A stretch of 64,000 nucleotides of DNA, from positions 310,001 to 374,000 of the forward strand of contig NZ_WQLA01000005.1 in the NCBI RefSeq assembly GCF_009755275.1, in the 5' to 3' direction. A model generated the notes under the pieces. The model was not told where the DNA came from, did not search any database, and worked only from the letters and a program-made list of their open reading frames with translations. The stretch comes from Mucilaginibacter aquatilis. Lineage in GTDB: Bacteria > Bacteroidota > Bacteroidia > Sphingobacteriales > Sphingobacteriaceae. This document shows positions 16,911-26,226 of the stretch, one piece after another (the stretch's first letter is position 1; every line of letters begins with the position of its first letter). The translations under genes were made by a program, and so were the position numbers.

Positions 16911-19094
16911 ATGAACATGAAATTTCGCCGCCCGGTTTTAAGTACGTTGCTGATAGTTTTGGCAACGCTTATAAATTATGCGGCTAAAGCTCAGGGCGGA
17001 TTGCAGTGGGCTAAAGATGGTTACCATTATTACAGCATTCAAAACGGCGAAATTGTTGAGCTCGACATCAGGGCTGCCGATCAAAAAAATGTGATAGTAA
17101 CCCAGCAGGCGTTAACGCCCGCAGGTAAAGCAGCCATAAGGGTACGCCGTTTCTCGTTTTCTGACGACAGGCGAAAAGTGCTTATTAATACCAACACCAA
17201 ACGCGTTTGGCGTCAGGATACCCGGGGCGATTATTGGGTATATGACATTAGCAGCAAAAAGCTTACTCAAATAGGCAAATCGCGCCCGCAATCATCACTT
17301 ATGTTTGCCAAAATATCACCCGATGGTACCAAGGCCGCTTATGTAAGCGAGCATAACGTTTACGTTGAAGATTTAAACAACGGAGCAATAAAGGCATTAA
17401 CCAGTGATGGCACCAAGCGTTTAATCAACGGAACATTTGACTGGGCTTACGAAGAAGAGTTTGATTGCCGCGATGGTTTCCGCTGGTCGCCAGATAGCCG
17501 TAGCATTGCCTATTGGCAAATTGACGCCACCAAAATACGCAACTACCTGATGCTTAACACAACCGATTCTACCTACTCTTACACCGTACCTGTAGAGTAC
17601 CCCGTAGCTGGCACCGATCCAAGCTCATGCAAAATTAAGGTGGTTAGTGTAGCCGATGGCAAAACAGTTGATGTTAACGTTCCGGGCGATGCCATACAGC
17701 ACTACATTCCGCGTATGGAGTGGGCCGGAAACAGCAACGAACTTATTATACAACAGCTTAACCGCGCTCAAAACGAAAGCAAAATATTTTTATGCCCGGT
17801 AAACGGCTCGGCTTCAAAAGCTATATACACCGAAACTGACAAGGCTTGGGTAGATGCAAAAGCTGCCCCCGAAGGCTGGGACTGGGTTGAGAAAGGCAAA
17901 AAATTTATTTGGCTGAGCGAAAAAGACGGCTGGCGCCATGCTTACAGCATTGACCGCCAGGGTAAAGAAAAACTATTAACTCCGGGCAAATATGATGTAA
18001 TAAGCTTGAACCTTATTGATGAAGCCAATGGCTTTATTTATTTTATGGCTTCGCCTGATAATGCTACACAAAAGTATTTATACCGCATAAAGTTAAGCGG
18101 TGGTGCACCTCAACGTGTTTCACCCGCCAATCAGCCGGGCACACACCGTTATGATATTGCACCTAACGGCCTGGTGGCTATTCACTCATTTAATAACAGT
18201 TTTACCGCACCGGTGCGTGAAACCATTGGTCTTCCTGCGCATAAGCCGCTTGATGGTAAACCTACTGCCATTAACGTTAACGCCGCTGCTGCTGTAAATA
18301 AACCCGAATTTTTTAAGGTAACAACAGCCGATGGCATTACTATGGATGGATGGATGAAAAAGCCAACCAACTTTGATGCTACTAAAAAATATCCTATTGT
18401 ATTTTACGTTTATGGCGAACCTGCCTCACAAACAGCAGCTGATACTTATGGCGCCGGAATGAACTTTGAGTATGCCGGTAACATGGCCGATGATGGTTAC
18501 ATTTACGTATCAATGGATAACCGCGGCGCGCCGGTAGCCAAAGGCAGGGAATGGCGCAAAGCTATTTACCGCAGTATTGGTACATTAAACGTAAGAGACC
18601 AGGCTATGGCGGCTAAGGAGTTATTTAAAAAGCATAGCTTTATTGATACCTCGCGCGTAGCTGTTTGGGGATGGAGCGGTGGCGGTTCATCAACGCTTAA
18701 CCTTATGTTTCAATACCCTGATGTTTATAAAACAGGCATAGCGGTTGCCGCTGTGGGTAACCAGTTAACGTATGATAATATTTATCAGGAACGTTATATG
18801 GGCGTGCCTATAAACGATGAAGCACGTTCATACTTTGTAAAAGGATCGCCGGTTACACACGCAAAAAACCTGCGCGGAAACCTGCTTTATATACACGGCA
18901 CCGGCGATGATAACGTACATTACAACAATGCCGAGCAACTGATAAACGAGCTGGTAAAGTATAACAAGCAATTCCAGCTAATGTCATACCCTAACCGTAC
19001 GCACGGCATATCTGAAGGTTTAGGAACCAGCCAGCATTTAAGCACGCTGTATACTAAATTTTTAAAGGAGCATTGCCCTCCGGGTGGCAGATAG
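16911..19094 (+). CDS. Dipeptidyl-peptidase IV-type S9 serine peptidase
   Basis: Exported peptidase of 727 residues with a hydrophobic signal near residues 8-28. The N-terminal beta-propeller carries the DPP-IV acidic signature DWAYEEEF, which binds the peptide N-terminus. The C-terminal alpha/beta hydrolase has the triad S589 in GWSGGG, Asp in HGTGDDNVH (666/667) and H698 in NRTHGISE. It should release dipeptides from proteins ending in X-Pro or X-Ala. A second ATG (16917) is two codons in. A perfect bidirectional terminator follows. Confidence 0.94.
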   Translation: MNMKFRRPVLSTLLIVLATLINYAAKAQGGLQWAKDGYHYYSIQNGEIVELDIRAADQKNVIVTQQALTPAGKAAIRVRRFSFSDDRRKVLINTNTKRVWRQDTRGDYWVYDISSKKLTQIGKSRPQSSLMFAKISPDGTKAAYVSEHNVYVEDLNNGAIKALTSDGTKRLINGTFDWAYEEEFDCRDGFRWSPDSRSIAYWQIDATKIRNYLMLNTTDSTYSYTVPVEYPVAGTDPSSCKIKVVSVADGKTVDVNVPGDAIQHYIPRMEWAGNSNELIIQQLNRAQNESKIFLCPVNGSASKAIYTETDKAWVDAKAAPEGWDWVEKGKKFIWLSEKDGWRHAYSIDRQGKEKLLTPGKYDVISLNLIDEANGFIYFMASPDNATQKYLYRIKLSGGAPQRVSPANQPGTHRYDIAPNGLVAIHSFNNSFTAPVRETIGLPAHKPLDGKPTAINVNAAAAVNKPEFFKVTTADGITMDGWMKKPTNFDATKKYPIVFYVYGEPASQTAADTYGAGMNFEYAGNMADDGYIYVSMDNRGAPVAKGREWRKAIYRSIGTLNVRDQAMAAKELFKKHSFIDTSRVAVWGWSGGGSSTLNLMFQYPDVYKTGIAVAAVGNQLTYDNIYQERYMGVPINDEARSYFVKGSPVTHAKNLRGNLLYIHGTGDDNVHYNNAEQLINELVKYNKQFQLMSYPNRTHGISEGLGTSQHLSTLYTKFLKEHCPPGGR

Positions 19095-19116
19095 TTCGTA
19101 CTATTTAACTTTTATA

Positions 19117-19152
19117 AAAAGAGGGTTCAATTATATAATTGAACCCTCTTTT
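19117..19152. terminator. Perfect palindromic bidirectional terminator
   Basis: A 36-bp perfect palindrome: AAAAGAGGGTTCAATTAT (19117-19134) meets its exact complement (19135-19152) with no spacer; the RNA loop would be a few A/T pairs at the centre. It ends in A and T runs both ways. It lies between the convergent DPP-IV and GH92 genes and serves both. Confidence 0.85.
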
Positions 19153-19164
19153 ATTTTAATAAAC

Positions 19165-21468
19165 TTATTTATGCTTACTTCCCATAAAGAAGGTTAGTTC
19201 TCCCCCGTTCATAATATCGGCATGTTTAATGCTCAGGCCTTCCAGCGGTTTACCATTAAGAAGCACCTTTTGCACATAAACATTTTTATCACTTTGATTT
19301 TTTGCCGTAACGGTAAAAGTTTTGCCGCCCGGCAGTTTAACCGTGGCTGCATGTATAGCCGGGCTGCCTAAAGCATACTCATCACTGCCTGGCGCTACAG
19401 GATAAAAGCCAAGGTTGGTAAAAATAAACCAGGCGCTCATTTGGCCGGTATCATCATTGCCGCCCAGTCCATCAGGTGTTGGCTTGTACATTTTAGGGAG
19501 TATCATGCGCACCCGCTCCTGTGTTTTCCATGGCTGGTTAGTCCAGTTGTACAGGTAAGCTACATGGTGAGATGGTTCGTTGCCGTGCACGTAGTTTCCA
19601 ATTATACCATCGCGCGTTATGTCTTCAGTTTCTTCAAAAAACTTATCAGGCAGGTGCATGGTGAACAACGAATCGAGGTAAGGTATAACGCGCTTGTTGC
19701 CTCCCATAATTTCTATAAGCCCTTTAGGATCATGTGGGGCAAACAGCGTGTAATTCCAGGCATTGCCTTCAATAAAGCCCTGCCCTATGGTGGTTAGCGC
19801 ATCAAACTTTGGCCTGAAGCTGCCATCGGCCAATCGAGGGCGCATAAAGCCCGAAGCCTTGTCATACACGTTACGGTAGTTTTGTGCACGCTTGCTAAAC
19901 TCCTCGTAGATATCCTGTTTGCCCAACTTTTTAGCCAGTTGTGCAATACACCAATCATCATAGGCATATTCCAGTGTGCTTGATACCGATACGCCGTTAC
20001 GTTCATCGGGTATGTAACCTTTATCTATATAATAACCAATTCCTTCGTAATCGCGCTTGCGAGCAGTGGTAACGCAGGCTTCCAGTGCCTTATTAGCGTC
20101 AATACCGGCAGCATTGCCTTTAACAATAGCATCGGCCACTACTGATACGCTGTGATAGCCCGACATGCACCAGTTTTCGTTACCCGAATTTGACCATACC
20201 GGCAACATATGCTCCGGACTTTGATCAAAATGAGCCAGCATTGATTTCACCATATCGTTATTACGCTGCGGATTAATGATGTTAAACAGCGGATGCAAAG
20301 CACGATAAGTATCCCACAACGAAAACGTGGTGTAATTGGTAAAGCCATTAGCCTTATGCACGTTCTGATCCAAACCTTTATACTGCCCATCGGCATCCAT
20401 GTAAATGGTAGGGTTTATGAGCGTATGGTAAACGGCAGTGTAAAAGTTTTCTTTAACCGCTTTGCTTGGAGTTTGGATTACAATTTTTTGTAATTCACTC
20501 TCCCATTGTTGCTGTGCAGCAGCTCTTACCTTATCAAAATTCCATCCAGGCACTTCAGCCTGCATATTATCAATTGCTCCCTGCATGCTCACGGGCGATA
20601 AGGCCATTTTAATTTTCACCTTCTCGCCATCAGTAGTCTTGAAGTCGAAATAAGCCTTTATGCGCTGACCAGCAATCTCAGGGAAGTTTTTGTTTTGATT
20701 GAATTTGCCCCAAAACCCGCGATAAACCTGCCGGGTTGATTCATTACGAAAACCATGCGATGTAATTGGTTTTGAAAAACGCATGGCAAAATATAGCACC
20801 CGGTTTTTTGCCCAGCCATTGGTTTGCCGAAAGCCTATAACCAATGTATCGTTCACTACCCTAACGTACGTCCATACGTTTTTATCAGGATAATTATATA
20901 TACCGGCCGTTAAATCAAGCACAATGTGTGCATCGTCAGCCTTCGGAAATGTGTATTGATGAAAACCAACGCGGGTGCTGGCAGTCATTTCAGCTGTGAT
21001 ATTATAATCACCAAGTTTGGCCTTGTAGTAACCAGCCTCGCTTACTTCATTCTGGTGCGAAAAGCGCGAACGGTAACCACTGCCCGGCTTATCGGCAGTG
21101 CCTGGATTGAGCTTCAAGGCACCTACGGTTGGCATAATTAAAAAATCACCTAAATCTGAGTGGCCGGTACCACTAAAATGCGTATGGCTGAAACCTGTTA
21201 TGGTTTTGTCTTCATACTGGTAACCGGCACAATACTCATAAACCCGAGGATTGTACTTGCCATTCAACTCATAACTAATACTATCAGTTTCGGGGCTTAA
21301 CTGTACCATTCCAAACGGAACAGTTGCACCCGGATAAGTATGCCCCATGCGCTGTGTACCAATAATTGGTTTAACGTAGCTCACCAGTTTTGGGCCCGTT
21401 TGTTTTTGACCACAAACCACCAGCGAGCCAAACGTTAGTAGTATAAACGGCAGATAACTTTTTTTCAC
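19165..21468 (-). CDS. GH92 alpha-mannosidase
   Basis: Exported glycosidase of 767 residues. Its N-terminal signal ends SLVVCGQ; the Cys could be lipidated, although V at -1 is a poor lipobox. The mature start YVKPIIGTQRMGHTYPGATVPFG and the later TGFSHTHFSGTGHSD and GNEPSHHVAYLYNW are hallmarks of GH92. These calcium-dependent enzymes trim alpha-1,2 and other mannose linkages from N-glycans and mannans. No SusCD pair adjoins, so it is outside a polysaccharide utilisation locus. Confidence 0.95.
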   Translation of the reverse strand: MKKSYLPFILLTFGSLVVCGQKQTGPKLVSYVKPIIGTQRMGHTYPGATVPFGMVQLSPETDSISYELNGKYNPRVYEYCAGYQYEDKTITGFSHTHFSGTGHSDLGDFLIMPTVGALKLNPGTADKPGSGYRSRFSHQNEVSEAGYYKAKLGDYNITAEMTASTRVGFHQYTFPKADDAHIVLDLTAGIYNYPDKNVWTYVRVVNDTLVIGFRQTNGWAKNRVLYFAMRFSKPITSHGFRNESTRQVYRGFWGKFNQNKNFPEIAGQRIKAYFDFKTTDGEKVKIKMALSPVSMQGAIDNMQAEVPGWNFDKVRAAAQQQWESELQKIVIQTPSKAVKENFYTAVYHTLINPTIYMDADGQYKGLDQNVHKANGFTNYTTFSLWDTYRALHPLFNIINPQRNNDMVKSMLAHFDQSPEHMLPVWSNSGNENWCMSGYHSVSVVADAIVKGNAAGIDANKALEACVTTARKRDYEGIGYYIDKGYIPDERNGVSVSSTLEYAYDDWCIAQLAKKLGKQDIYEEFSKRAQNYRNVYDKASGFMRPRLADGSFRPKFDALTTIGQGFIEGNAWNYTLFAPHDPKGLIEIMGGNKRVIPYLDSLFTMHLPDKFFEETEDITRDGIIGNYVHGNEPSHHVAYLYNWTNQPWKTQERVRMILPKMYKPTPDGLGGNDDTGQMSAWFIFTNLGFYPVAPGSDEYALGSPAIHAATVKLPGGKTFTVTAKNQSDKNVYVQKVLLNGKPLEGLSIKHADIMNGGELTFFMGSKHK

Positions 21469-21605
21469 TTTTTGCAGATTTATAAATAGTTGATTCGAAA
21501 CATAATTGCCATATTGGCATTACAACATTATAGCTGTAACAACGGTACAGCATTTGTAATCTAACTACCAAAGTTCAACTTTAATCAAAAATTAAGAAGA
21601 AAAAC

Positions 21606-22184
21606 ATGAAAAAATTATTTTCAGCCATATTGCTTATCATGGCGGCCATGTCAATGAGTTCGTGCGGCTATAACAGCATTGTAAAAATGGACGAAGATAC
21701 CAAAGCTAAATGGGGTGCTGTACAAAGCCAGTATCAACGCCGCGCCGATTTGATACCCAACCTTGTATCTACCGTTAAGGGTGTGGCTAACTTTGAAAAA
21801 AGTACACTTACAGAGGTTGCAGAGGCCCGCGCCAAAGCAACATCGGTACAGGTTGATGCTTCAAAATTAACCCCGGAAACTGTACAAAAATATCAGCAGG
21901 CACAAGGCGAACTAAGCACAGCTTTAGGCCGCTTATTAAGCGTAACTGAGAACTACCCAACATTGCGTGCAAACGAAAACTTTACCGCATTGCAAGGCCA
22001 GTTAGAAGGAACTGAAAACCGCATAAGTGTAGCCCGTATGGATTTCAATAGTTCGGTACAGGCCTATAACGGAAAAATACGTTCATTCCCCAATAACCTT
22101 ACTGCAAAAATGTTTGGCTTTACGCCAAAAGGTTATTTTGAGGCCGATGCTACTGCTCAAAAAGCTCCCAAGGTTGAGTTTTAA
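21606..22184 (+). CDS. LemA-family lipoprotein
   Basis: Protein of 192 residues. The N-terminal signal ends MSMSSCGYN, a lipobox-like site with Cys as the probable lipidated residue. The LemA pattern follows: W-G-A-V-Q-S-Q-Y-Q-R-R-A-D-L-I-P-N-L-V then VKGVANFE, ENYPTLRANENF and the closing FPNNLTAKMFGF. LemA proteins are helical, of unknown function, and very often precede TPM-domain proteins, as here, where two follow. Confidence 0.93.
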   Translation: MKKLFSAILLIMAAMSMSSCGYNSIVKMDEDTKAKWGAVQSQYQRRADLIPNLVSTVKGVANFEKSTLTEVAEARAKATSVQVDASKLTPETVQKYQQAQGELSTALGRLLSVTENYPTLRANENFTALQGQLEGTENRISVARMDFNSSVQAYNGKIRSFPNNLTAKMFGFTPKGYFEADATAQKAPKVEF

Positions 22185-22216
22185 TTTTTAGTAAGTTCGG
22201 CTTATAGAGGGTTTTA

Positions 22217-22285
22217 TTTCGCCAATAAAGGATTATGCTTTTACTAACAATTAAGCAAGTAAAACTTGATCCTTTATTGGCGAAA
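22217..22285. repeat. Long two-tier inverted repeat between lemA and the first TPM gene
   Basis: The outer arms 22217-22233 and 22269-22285 are perfect 17-bp complements (TTTCGCCAATAAAGGAT). The inner arms 22239-22245 and 22258-22264 (TTTTACT/AGTAAAA) pair across a 12-nt loop, with a small internal bulge between tiers. There is no clear T-run on the plus strand, so it is less like a simple terminator than a structured RNA, a processing site or a mobile miniature repeat. Confidence 0.75.
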
Positions 22286-22340
22286 CCTTACCAAAGCCAT
22301 TGAAATTACTTCAATAACCGGTGAAAATCATCATACAACA

Positions 22341-22775
22341 ATGAAGTTTAACGACGAAGAACAGCAGAAAATAAGGCAGGCCATTGAGCGTGCCGAGCAA
22401 TACACTTCAGGAGAGATCAGGATATGCGTTGAAAAGTCGTGCAAGGAGGAAAATCCGATAGATAGAGCGGCAACCTACTTTTACAAGCTTGAAATGGATA
22501 AAACCAAGCTGCGTAACGGAGTGCTTATTTACATTGCTACCGCCGACCATAAATTTGCCATTATTGGCGATGAAGGTATAAACAAACTGGTTCCGCCCGA
22601 CTTTTGGGATAAGACAAAAGAAAGCATGCTTCGCTATTTTAAAGAGGGCGATTTACTGCAAGGTATTATTATAGGCATTGAATATGCCGGCAAACAACTA
22701 CAGCGCTACTTTCCAACTAACGCAGGTGATAAGAATGAACTGTCTGACGATATTGTGTTTATAGACGGTGACTAA
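22341..22775 (+). CDS. TPM-domain protein (YgcG-like, cytosolic form)
   Basis: Protein of 144 residues from ATG 22341. A longer frame from 22266 would read through the inverted repeat and is unlikely. The TPM domain spans nearly the whole protein: RAEQYTSGEIRICVE, then DRAATYFYKLEMDKTKLRNG, VLIYIATADHKFAIIGDEGI and the closing GKQLQRYFP. It has no signal peptide, in contrast to the next gene. TPM proteins with LemA are thought to act at the envelope; the biochemical role is not settled. Confidence 0.88.
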   Translation: MKFNDEEQQKIRQAIERAEQYTSGEIRICVEKSCKEENPIDRAATYFYKLEMDKTKLRNGVLIYIATADHKFAIIGDEGINKLVPPDFWDKTKESMLRYFKEGDLLQGIIIGIEYAGKQLQRYFPTNAGDKNELSDDIVFIDGD

Positions 22776-22788
22776 TCAGATTTAGAAG

Positions 22789-23625
22789 ATGCTAAAAAAA
22801 TCATTGTTGCTACTCCATTTACTGCTTATAGGGCTAATGGTTTCGGCACAAAAATTTCCGCCACGTTCAACCACTCTGGTTACCGATTATACCAACTCCC
22901 TTTCGGCTGATGATAAGCAGCGGCTGGAAAACAAACTGGTTGCGTTCAACGATTCTACCTCAACACAGGTGGCCGTTGTGCTCATTAAATCGGTTGGTGA
23001 TTATGATATTGCCCAGTACGGAACCCTGCTTATACGCGAATGGGGTATTGGCCAAAAAGATAAGGACAACGGAGTACTTGTTTTAGCAGCTATAAACGAC
23101 CGGAAAATTACTATTCAAACCGGTTATGGCGTTGAAGGTGCGTTGACTGACGCCGCAACCCAACAAATTATACAACAAAACATTAAGCCTAATTTTAAGG
23201 CCGGAAACTATTATAAAGGCCTTGATGAAGCTACCGATGAAATAATTAAGTACACCAAAGGCGAATACAAAGCCGACAAAAAACCTGCCGACAGACCTCG
23301 TAAGAACAAGAAAGACGGTGGTGGCTCAACAGCTATCATCATCATTGTTGCTATTGTAATTTACTTAATATTCCGTAACAAAGGTGGCGGCGGAGGCGGA
23401 CAGGTTATTGGCCGTCGTGGCGGCGCAAGTCCGTTTTGGTGGTTTTTAGCCGGCAACATGCTTGGTGGCGGAGGCCGCGGTAGTGGCTGGGGTGGCGGCA
23501 GCTCTGGCGGTGGCTGGGGTGGCGGCAGCTCTGGCGGTGGCTGGGGCGGCGGTAGCTCCGGAGGAGGTTTTGGCGGCTTTGGTGGCGGCAGTTCAGGTGG
23601 CGGAGGCAGCAGTGGCAGCTGGTAA
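22789..23625 (+). CDS. Secreted/anchored TPM-domain protein with Gly-rich tandem-repeat tail
   Basis: Protein of 278 residues. Signal peptide 1-20 is followed by a TPM domain (about 25-155: VTDYTNSLSADDKQRLE, NGVLVLAAINDRKITIQTGYG), a basic linker, a TM segment near 180-195 (TAIIIIVAIVIYLIF) and a C-terminal tail almost all Gly, Ser and Trp. The tail holds three copies of WGGGSSGGG encoded by near-identical 27-bp units (about 23486-23566), then shorter variants. The order lemA-TPM-TPM is a conserved neighbourhood. The tail is expected to be flexible and length-variable. Confidence 0.9.
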   Translation: MLKKSLLLLHLLLIGLMVSAQKFPPRSTTLVTDYTNSLSADDKQRLENKLVAFNDSTSTQVAVVLIKSVGDYDIAQYGTLLIREWGIGQKDKDNGVLVLAAINDRKITIQTGYGVEGALTDAATQQIIQQNIKPNFKAGNYYKGLDEATDEIIKYTKGEYKADKKPADRPRKNKKDGGGSTAIIIIVAIVIYLIFRNKGGGGGGQVIGRRGGASPFWWFLAGNMLGGGGRGSGWGGGSSGGGWGGGSSGGGWGGGSSGGGFGGFGGGSSGGGGSSGSW

Positions 23626-23635
23626 AATTTAAGAT

Positions 23636-24046
23636 ATGTATCGTAAAGATTATTTTTTGAACGAAACTCAGCGTCTGGCTCAAATAATAGCCAGGTTATT
23701 GGGGCTAAAAGATAAAGCCGAAAGCAGGGAAGAGCTTCAACAAGTTTATAACCATACGCTTGCTACCGAGTTTAGTATAACTGAAAAAGAATTGCTTGAG
23801 CTTTCTTTAGAAGACTTTAAGGCATGGCTTACCAACCAAAACTTCAGTGCAGTTAAATTAGATACTCTTGCACAAGTTTTATACCTGCGTGCCGAGCCTG
23901 ACGGTCACAATGAGCATGCGTCACTGCTTATGCAAAAAACAATTACTGTATATGATATGCTGGAACAGGAGCACCATCAGCAATCATTTGAAAATATTGG
24001 CAAGCGTGCAGCCATACAAAACTATTTGAAACAACATGGCGCCTGA
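23636..24046 (+). CDS. Helical hypothetical protein
   Basis: Protein of 136 residues, predicted almost entirely alpha-helical, with no signal peptide or TM. It starts MYRKDYFLNETQRLAQIIA and has the repeated aliphatic spacing of a TPR-like or four-helix bundle. I recognise no family with confidence. It begins 11 nt after the TPM gene and overlaps the Nudix gene by 11 nt, so it is part of that operon. Confidence 0.72.
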   Translation: MYRKDYFLNETQRLAQIIARLLGLKDKAESREELQQVYNHTLATEFSITEKELLELSLEDFKAWLTNQNFSAVKLDTLAQVLYLRAEPDGHNEHASLLMQKTITVYDMLEQEHHQQSFENIGKRAAIQNYLKQHGA

Positions 24047-24593
24047 ACTTAAGTGGACGGTACTATCATCTGAATATATACACCGGGGGCCATGGGCTAC
24101 GCTACGGACCGACAAGTGTCTTATGCCCGACGGACGTATTGTTCCTCAATACTATGTGCTTGAGTATCCTGATTGGGCTAACGCCGTAGCTATAACCGAG
24201 GATAACAAGATACTTATGGTAAGGCAATACCGTCATGCAGCAGGCGTAGTATCACTCGAGATACCCGGTGGTGTTGTTGAACCGGGCGAAGAGCCTATAA
24301 CGGGCATGAAACGCGAGTTATTGGAAGAAACCGGTTACTCATTCAGTAGTATGGAACTGCTTTGTAAGCTTCATGCAAATCCTTCAACAGGCAACAACAT
24401 TACTCATTGCTACATTGCACGCGGCGGTAAAAAAGTACAGAACCAGCACCTAGACGAGCAGGAACAAATTATAGTTGAAGAGTATACCATTGACGAAGTA
24501 AAGCAGCTTTTGGCCGAAAATAAAATAACACAGGCGCTGCATGTAAGCACGTTGTTTTATGCATTGATGAAGTTAGATGCCATTCAATGGTAA
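24036..24593 (+). CDS. Nudix hydrolase (ADP-ribose pyrophosphatase-like)
   Basis: Cytoplasmic enzyme of 185 residues. The Nudix box is complete: GVVEPGEEPITGMKRELLEE then TGY fits GX5EX7REUXEEXGU. The flanking NKILMVRQYRHAAGVVSLEIPGG pattern is typical of ADP-sugar pyrophosphatases, which clear ADP-ribose and related nucleotides. It overlaps the preceding unknown gene by 11 nt and is the last gene of the lemA cluster. Confidence 0.92.
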   Translation: MAPELKWTVLSSEYIHRGPWATLRTDKCLMPDGRIVPQYYVLEYPDWANAVAITEDNKILMVRQYRHAAGVVSLEIPGGVVEPGEEPITGMKRELLEETGYSFSSMELLCKLHANPSTGNNITHCYIARGGKKVQNQHLDEQEQIIVEEYTIDEVKQLLAENKITQALHVSTLFYALMKLDAIQW

Positions 24594-24738
24594 AACGGCT
24601 TACCATACTTTAAAAGCTCTCCTCCTTCTTTGAAACTATATTATAGCATTATCTGATTTTGCGCTTTCAAGCTTACCTGGTTCTGCGTTGGTCAGATAAA
24701 CCTATCATGTCATAAATCCAGAAAAATTTATCTTATAG

Positions 24739-24763
24739 AAAAGCCCCGCACGAAGGGCGGGGC
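24739..24763 (-). terminator. dnaA terminator
   Basis: GCCCCGC (24743-24749) and GCGGGGC (24757-24763) with a 7-nt loop; the minus strand continues with TTTTCTAT. It lies about 35 nt past the dnaA stop. The T-run is short, but the stem is all G/C pairs. Confidence 0.65.
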
Positions 24764-24798
24764 CGGGTTATAGTTGGTTAGTAAAAGGAAGAATTGAA

Positions 24799-26226
24799 TT
24801 AAGCCATTTTCAGCTTTTTCTGAATATCGGCCACGTAGCCTTTAAATTTCTTATCGGTATCAATTAAATCTTCAACGGTTTGGCAAGCGTAAATTACTGT
24901 AGAGTGGTCACGACCGCCAAAGAAATTGCCAATTGATTTAAGTGAACTCTTGGTGTGTGCCTTAGCCAGGTACATTGATATCTGACGGGCCTGTACAATC
25001 TCGCGCTTGCGGGTTTGAGATTTTACCATATCAACCGGCACTTCAAAGTATTCGCACACCAGGCTTTGTATATATTCAATAGAAATTTCTTTAACCGAAT
25101 TTTTTACAAAGTTCTTTAACATCGATTTAGCAAGCGCCAAATCAATTTCCTTACGCATAAGGGTTGATTGTGCCAGTAGTGACACCATAGCGCCTTCCAG
25201 CTCACGAATGTTGTTATCAATGTTATGGGCAACGTACTCAATTACATCATCAGGCAGCTCAATACCATCCTGATAGGTTTTGTTTTTGAGTATGGCCATG
25301 CGGGTTTCTAAATCAGGCGTCTGCAAATCAGCAGATAAACCCCATTTAAAGCGCGATAGTAAACGCTCCTCCAAACCAGCCAAATCTTTAGGCGCTTTGT
25401 CTGATGTAATAATCAACTGGCGACCTGATTGGTGTAAATGGTTAAATATATGGAAGAAGAAGTCCTGTGTTTTTTCTTTACCGGCAAAGTTGTGCACATC
25501 ATCCATAATGAGCACGTCAATAGCCTGGTAAAAGTTTACAAAATCATTGATGTTATTATGCTTAAGTGCATCAACAAACTGCTGGGTAAACTTCTCGCAC
25601 GATACGTATAAAACCAGCTTATCAGGCAGGGTACGTTTAATTTCGTTACCTATGGCTTGTGCCAGGTGAGTTTTACCTAAACCAACACCACCATATATCA
25701 TTAACGGATTAAACGATGTACCTCCCGGTTTTGCAGCAACAGCATATCCAGCTGAGCGTGCTAAACGGTTACAATCGCCTTCTACAAAATTCTCAAAAGT
25801 ATAATTCTGATTTAACTGCGGATCAACATGCAGTTTTTTTAAGCCAGGTATTACAAAAGGGTTCTTGATATCTTTATTTAAAGAAATAGGAACCGGCATA
25901 CTCTGATTTTTAGCCTCGGCACCATTACCATTTGATGGCATGTTAGTAGTATAAGGCTTGTTTGATGACGATTGTTCTACCACAATGTTATACTCAAGCC
26001 GGCCTTCGTCGCCCAGCTGCTTTTTTATTGTTTTACGTAACAACCCCACGTAATGTTCCTCCAACCACTCGTAAAAAAATAAACTAGGTACCTGTATTGT
26101 CAGAACGCTGCCATCCAACCTCAAAGCCTTAATAGGCTCGAACCAAGTTTTAAAACTTTGGGTCGGGATATTGTCCTTAATAATCTGCAAGCAGCTATTC
26201 CAAACGTTAGTACAGGTTTTTTCCAT
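24799..26226 (-). CDS. dnaA: Chromosomal replication initiator DnaA
   Basis: Protein of 475 residues. Domain I is at the N-terminus (CTNVWNSCLQIIKDNIPTQSF), domain II is a short Asn/Pro-rich linker, domain III is AAA+ with Walker A GGVGLGKTHLAQAIGN and Walker B VLIMDDVHNF, and domain IV ends with the DnaA-box binding signature GGRDHSTVIYA. It opens oriC and acts as a transcription factor. No dnaN or other replication gene adjoins, and I find no DnaA box in the 479 bp upstream. Confidence 0.98.
   Translation of the reverse strand: MEKTCTNVWNSCLQIIKDNIPTQSFKTWFEPIKALRLDGSVLTIQVPSLFFYEWLEEHYVGLLRKTIKKQLGDEGRLEYNIVVEQSSSNKPYTTNMPSNGNGAEAKNQSMPVPISLNKDIKNPFVIPGLKKLHVDPQLNQNYTFENFVEGDCNRLARSAGYAVAAKPGGTSFNPLMIYGGVGLGKTHLAQAIGNEIKRTLPDKLVLYVSCEKFTQQFVDALKHNNINDFVNFYQAIDVLIMDDVHNFAGKEKTQDFFFHIFNHLHQSGRQLIITSDKAPKDLAGLEERLLSRFKWGLSADLQTPDLETRMAILKNKTYQDGIELPDDVIEYVAHNIDNNIRELEGAMVSLLAQSTLMRKEIDLALAKSMLKNFVKNSVKEISIEYIQSLVCEYFEVPVDMVKSQTRKREIVQARQISMYLAKAHTKSSLKSIGNFFGGRDHSTVIYACQTVEDLIDTDKKFKGYVADIQKKLKMA

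Noticed and set aside
22266-22340. N-terminal extension of the first TPM protein
   Set aside because: It would translate the right arm of the inverted repeat and has no conserved residues; ATG 22341 begins the TPM domain.
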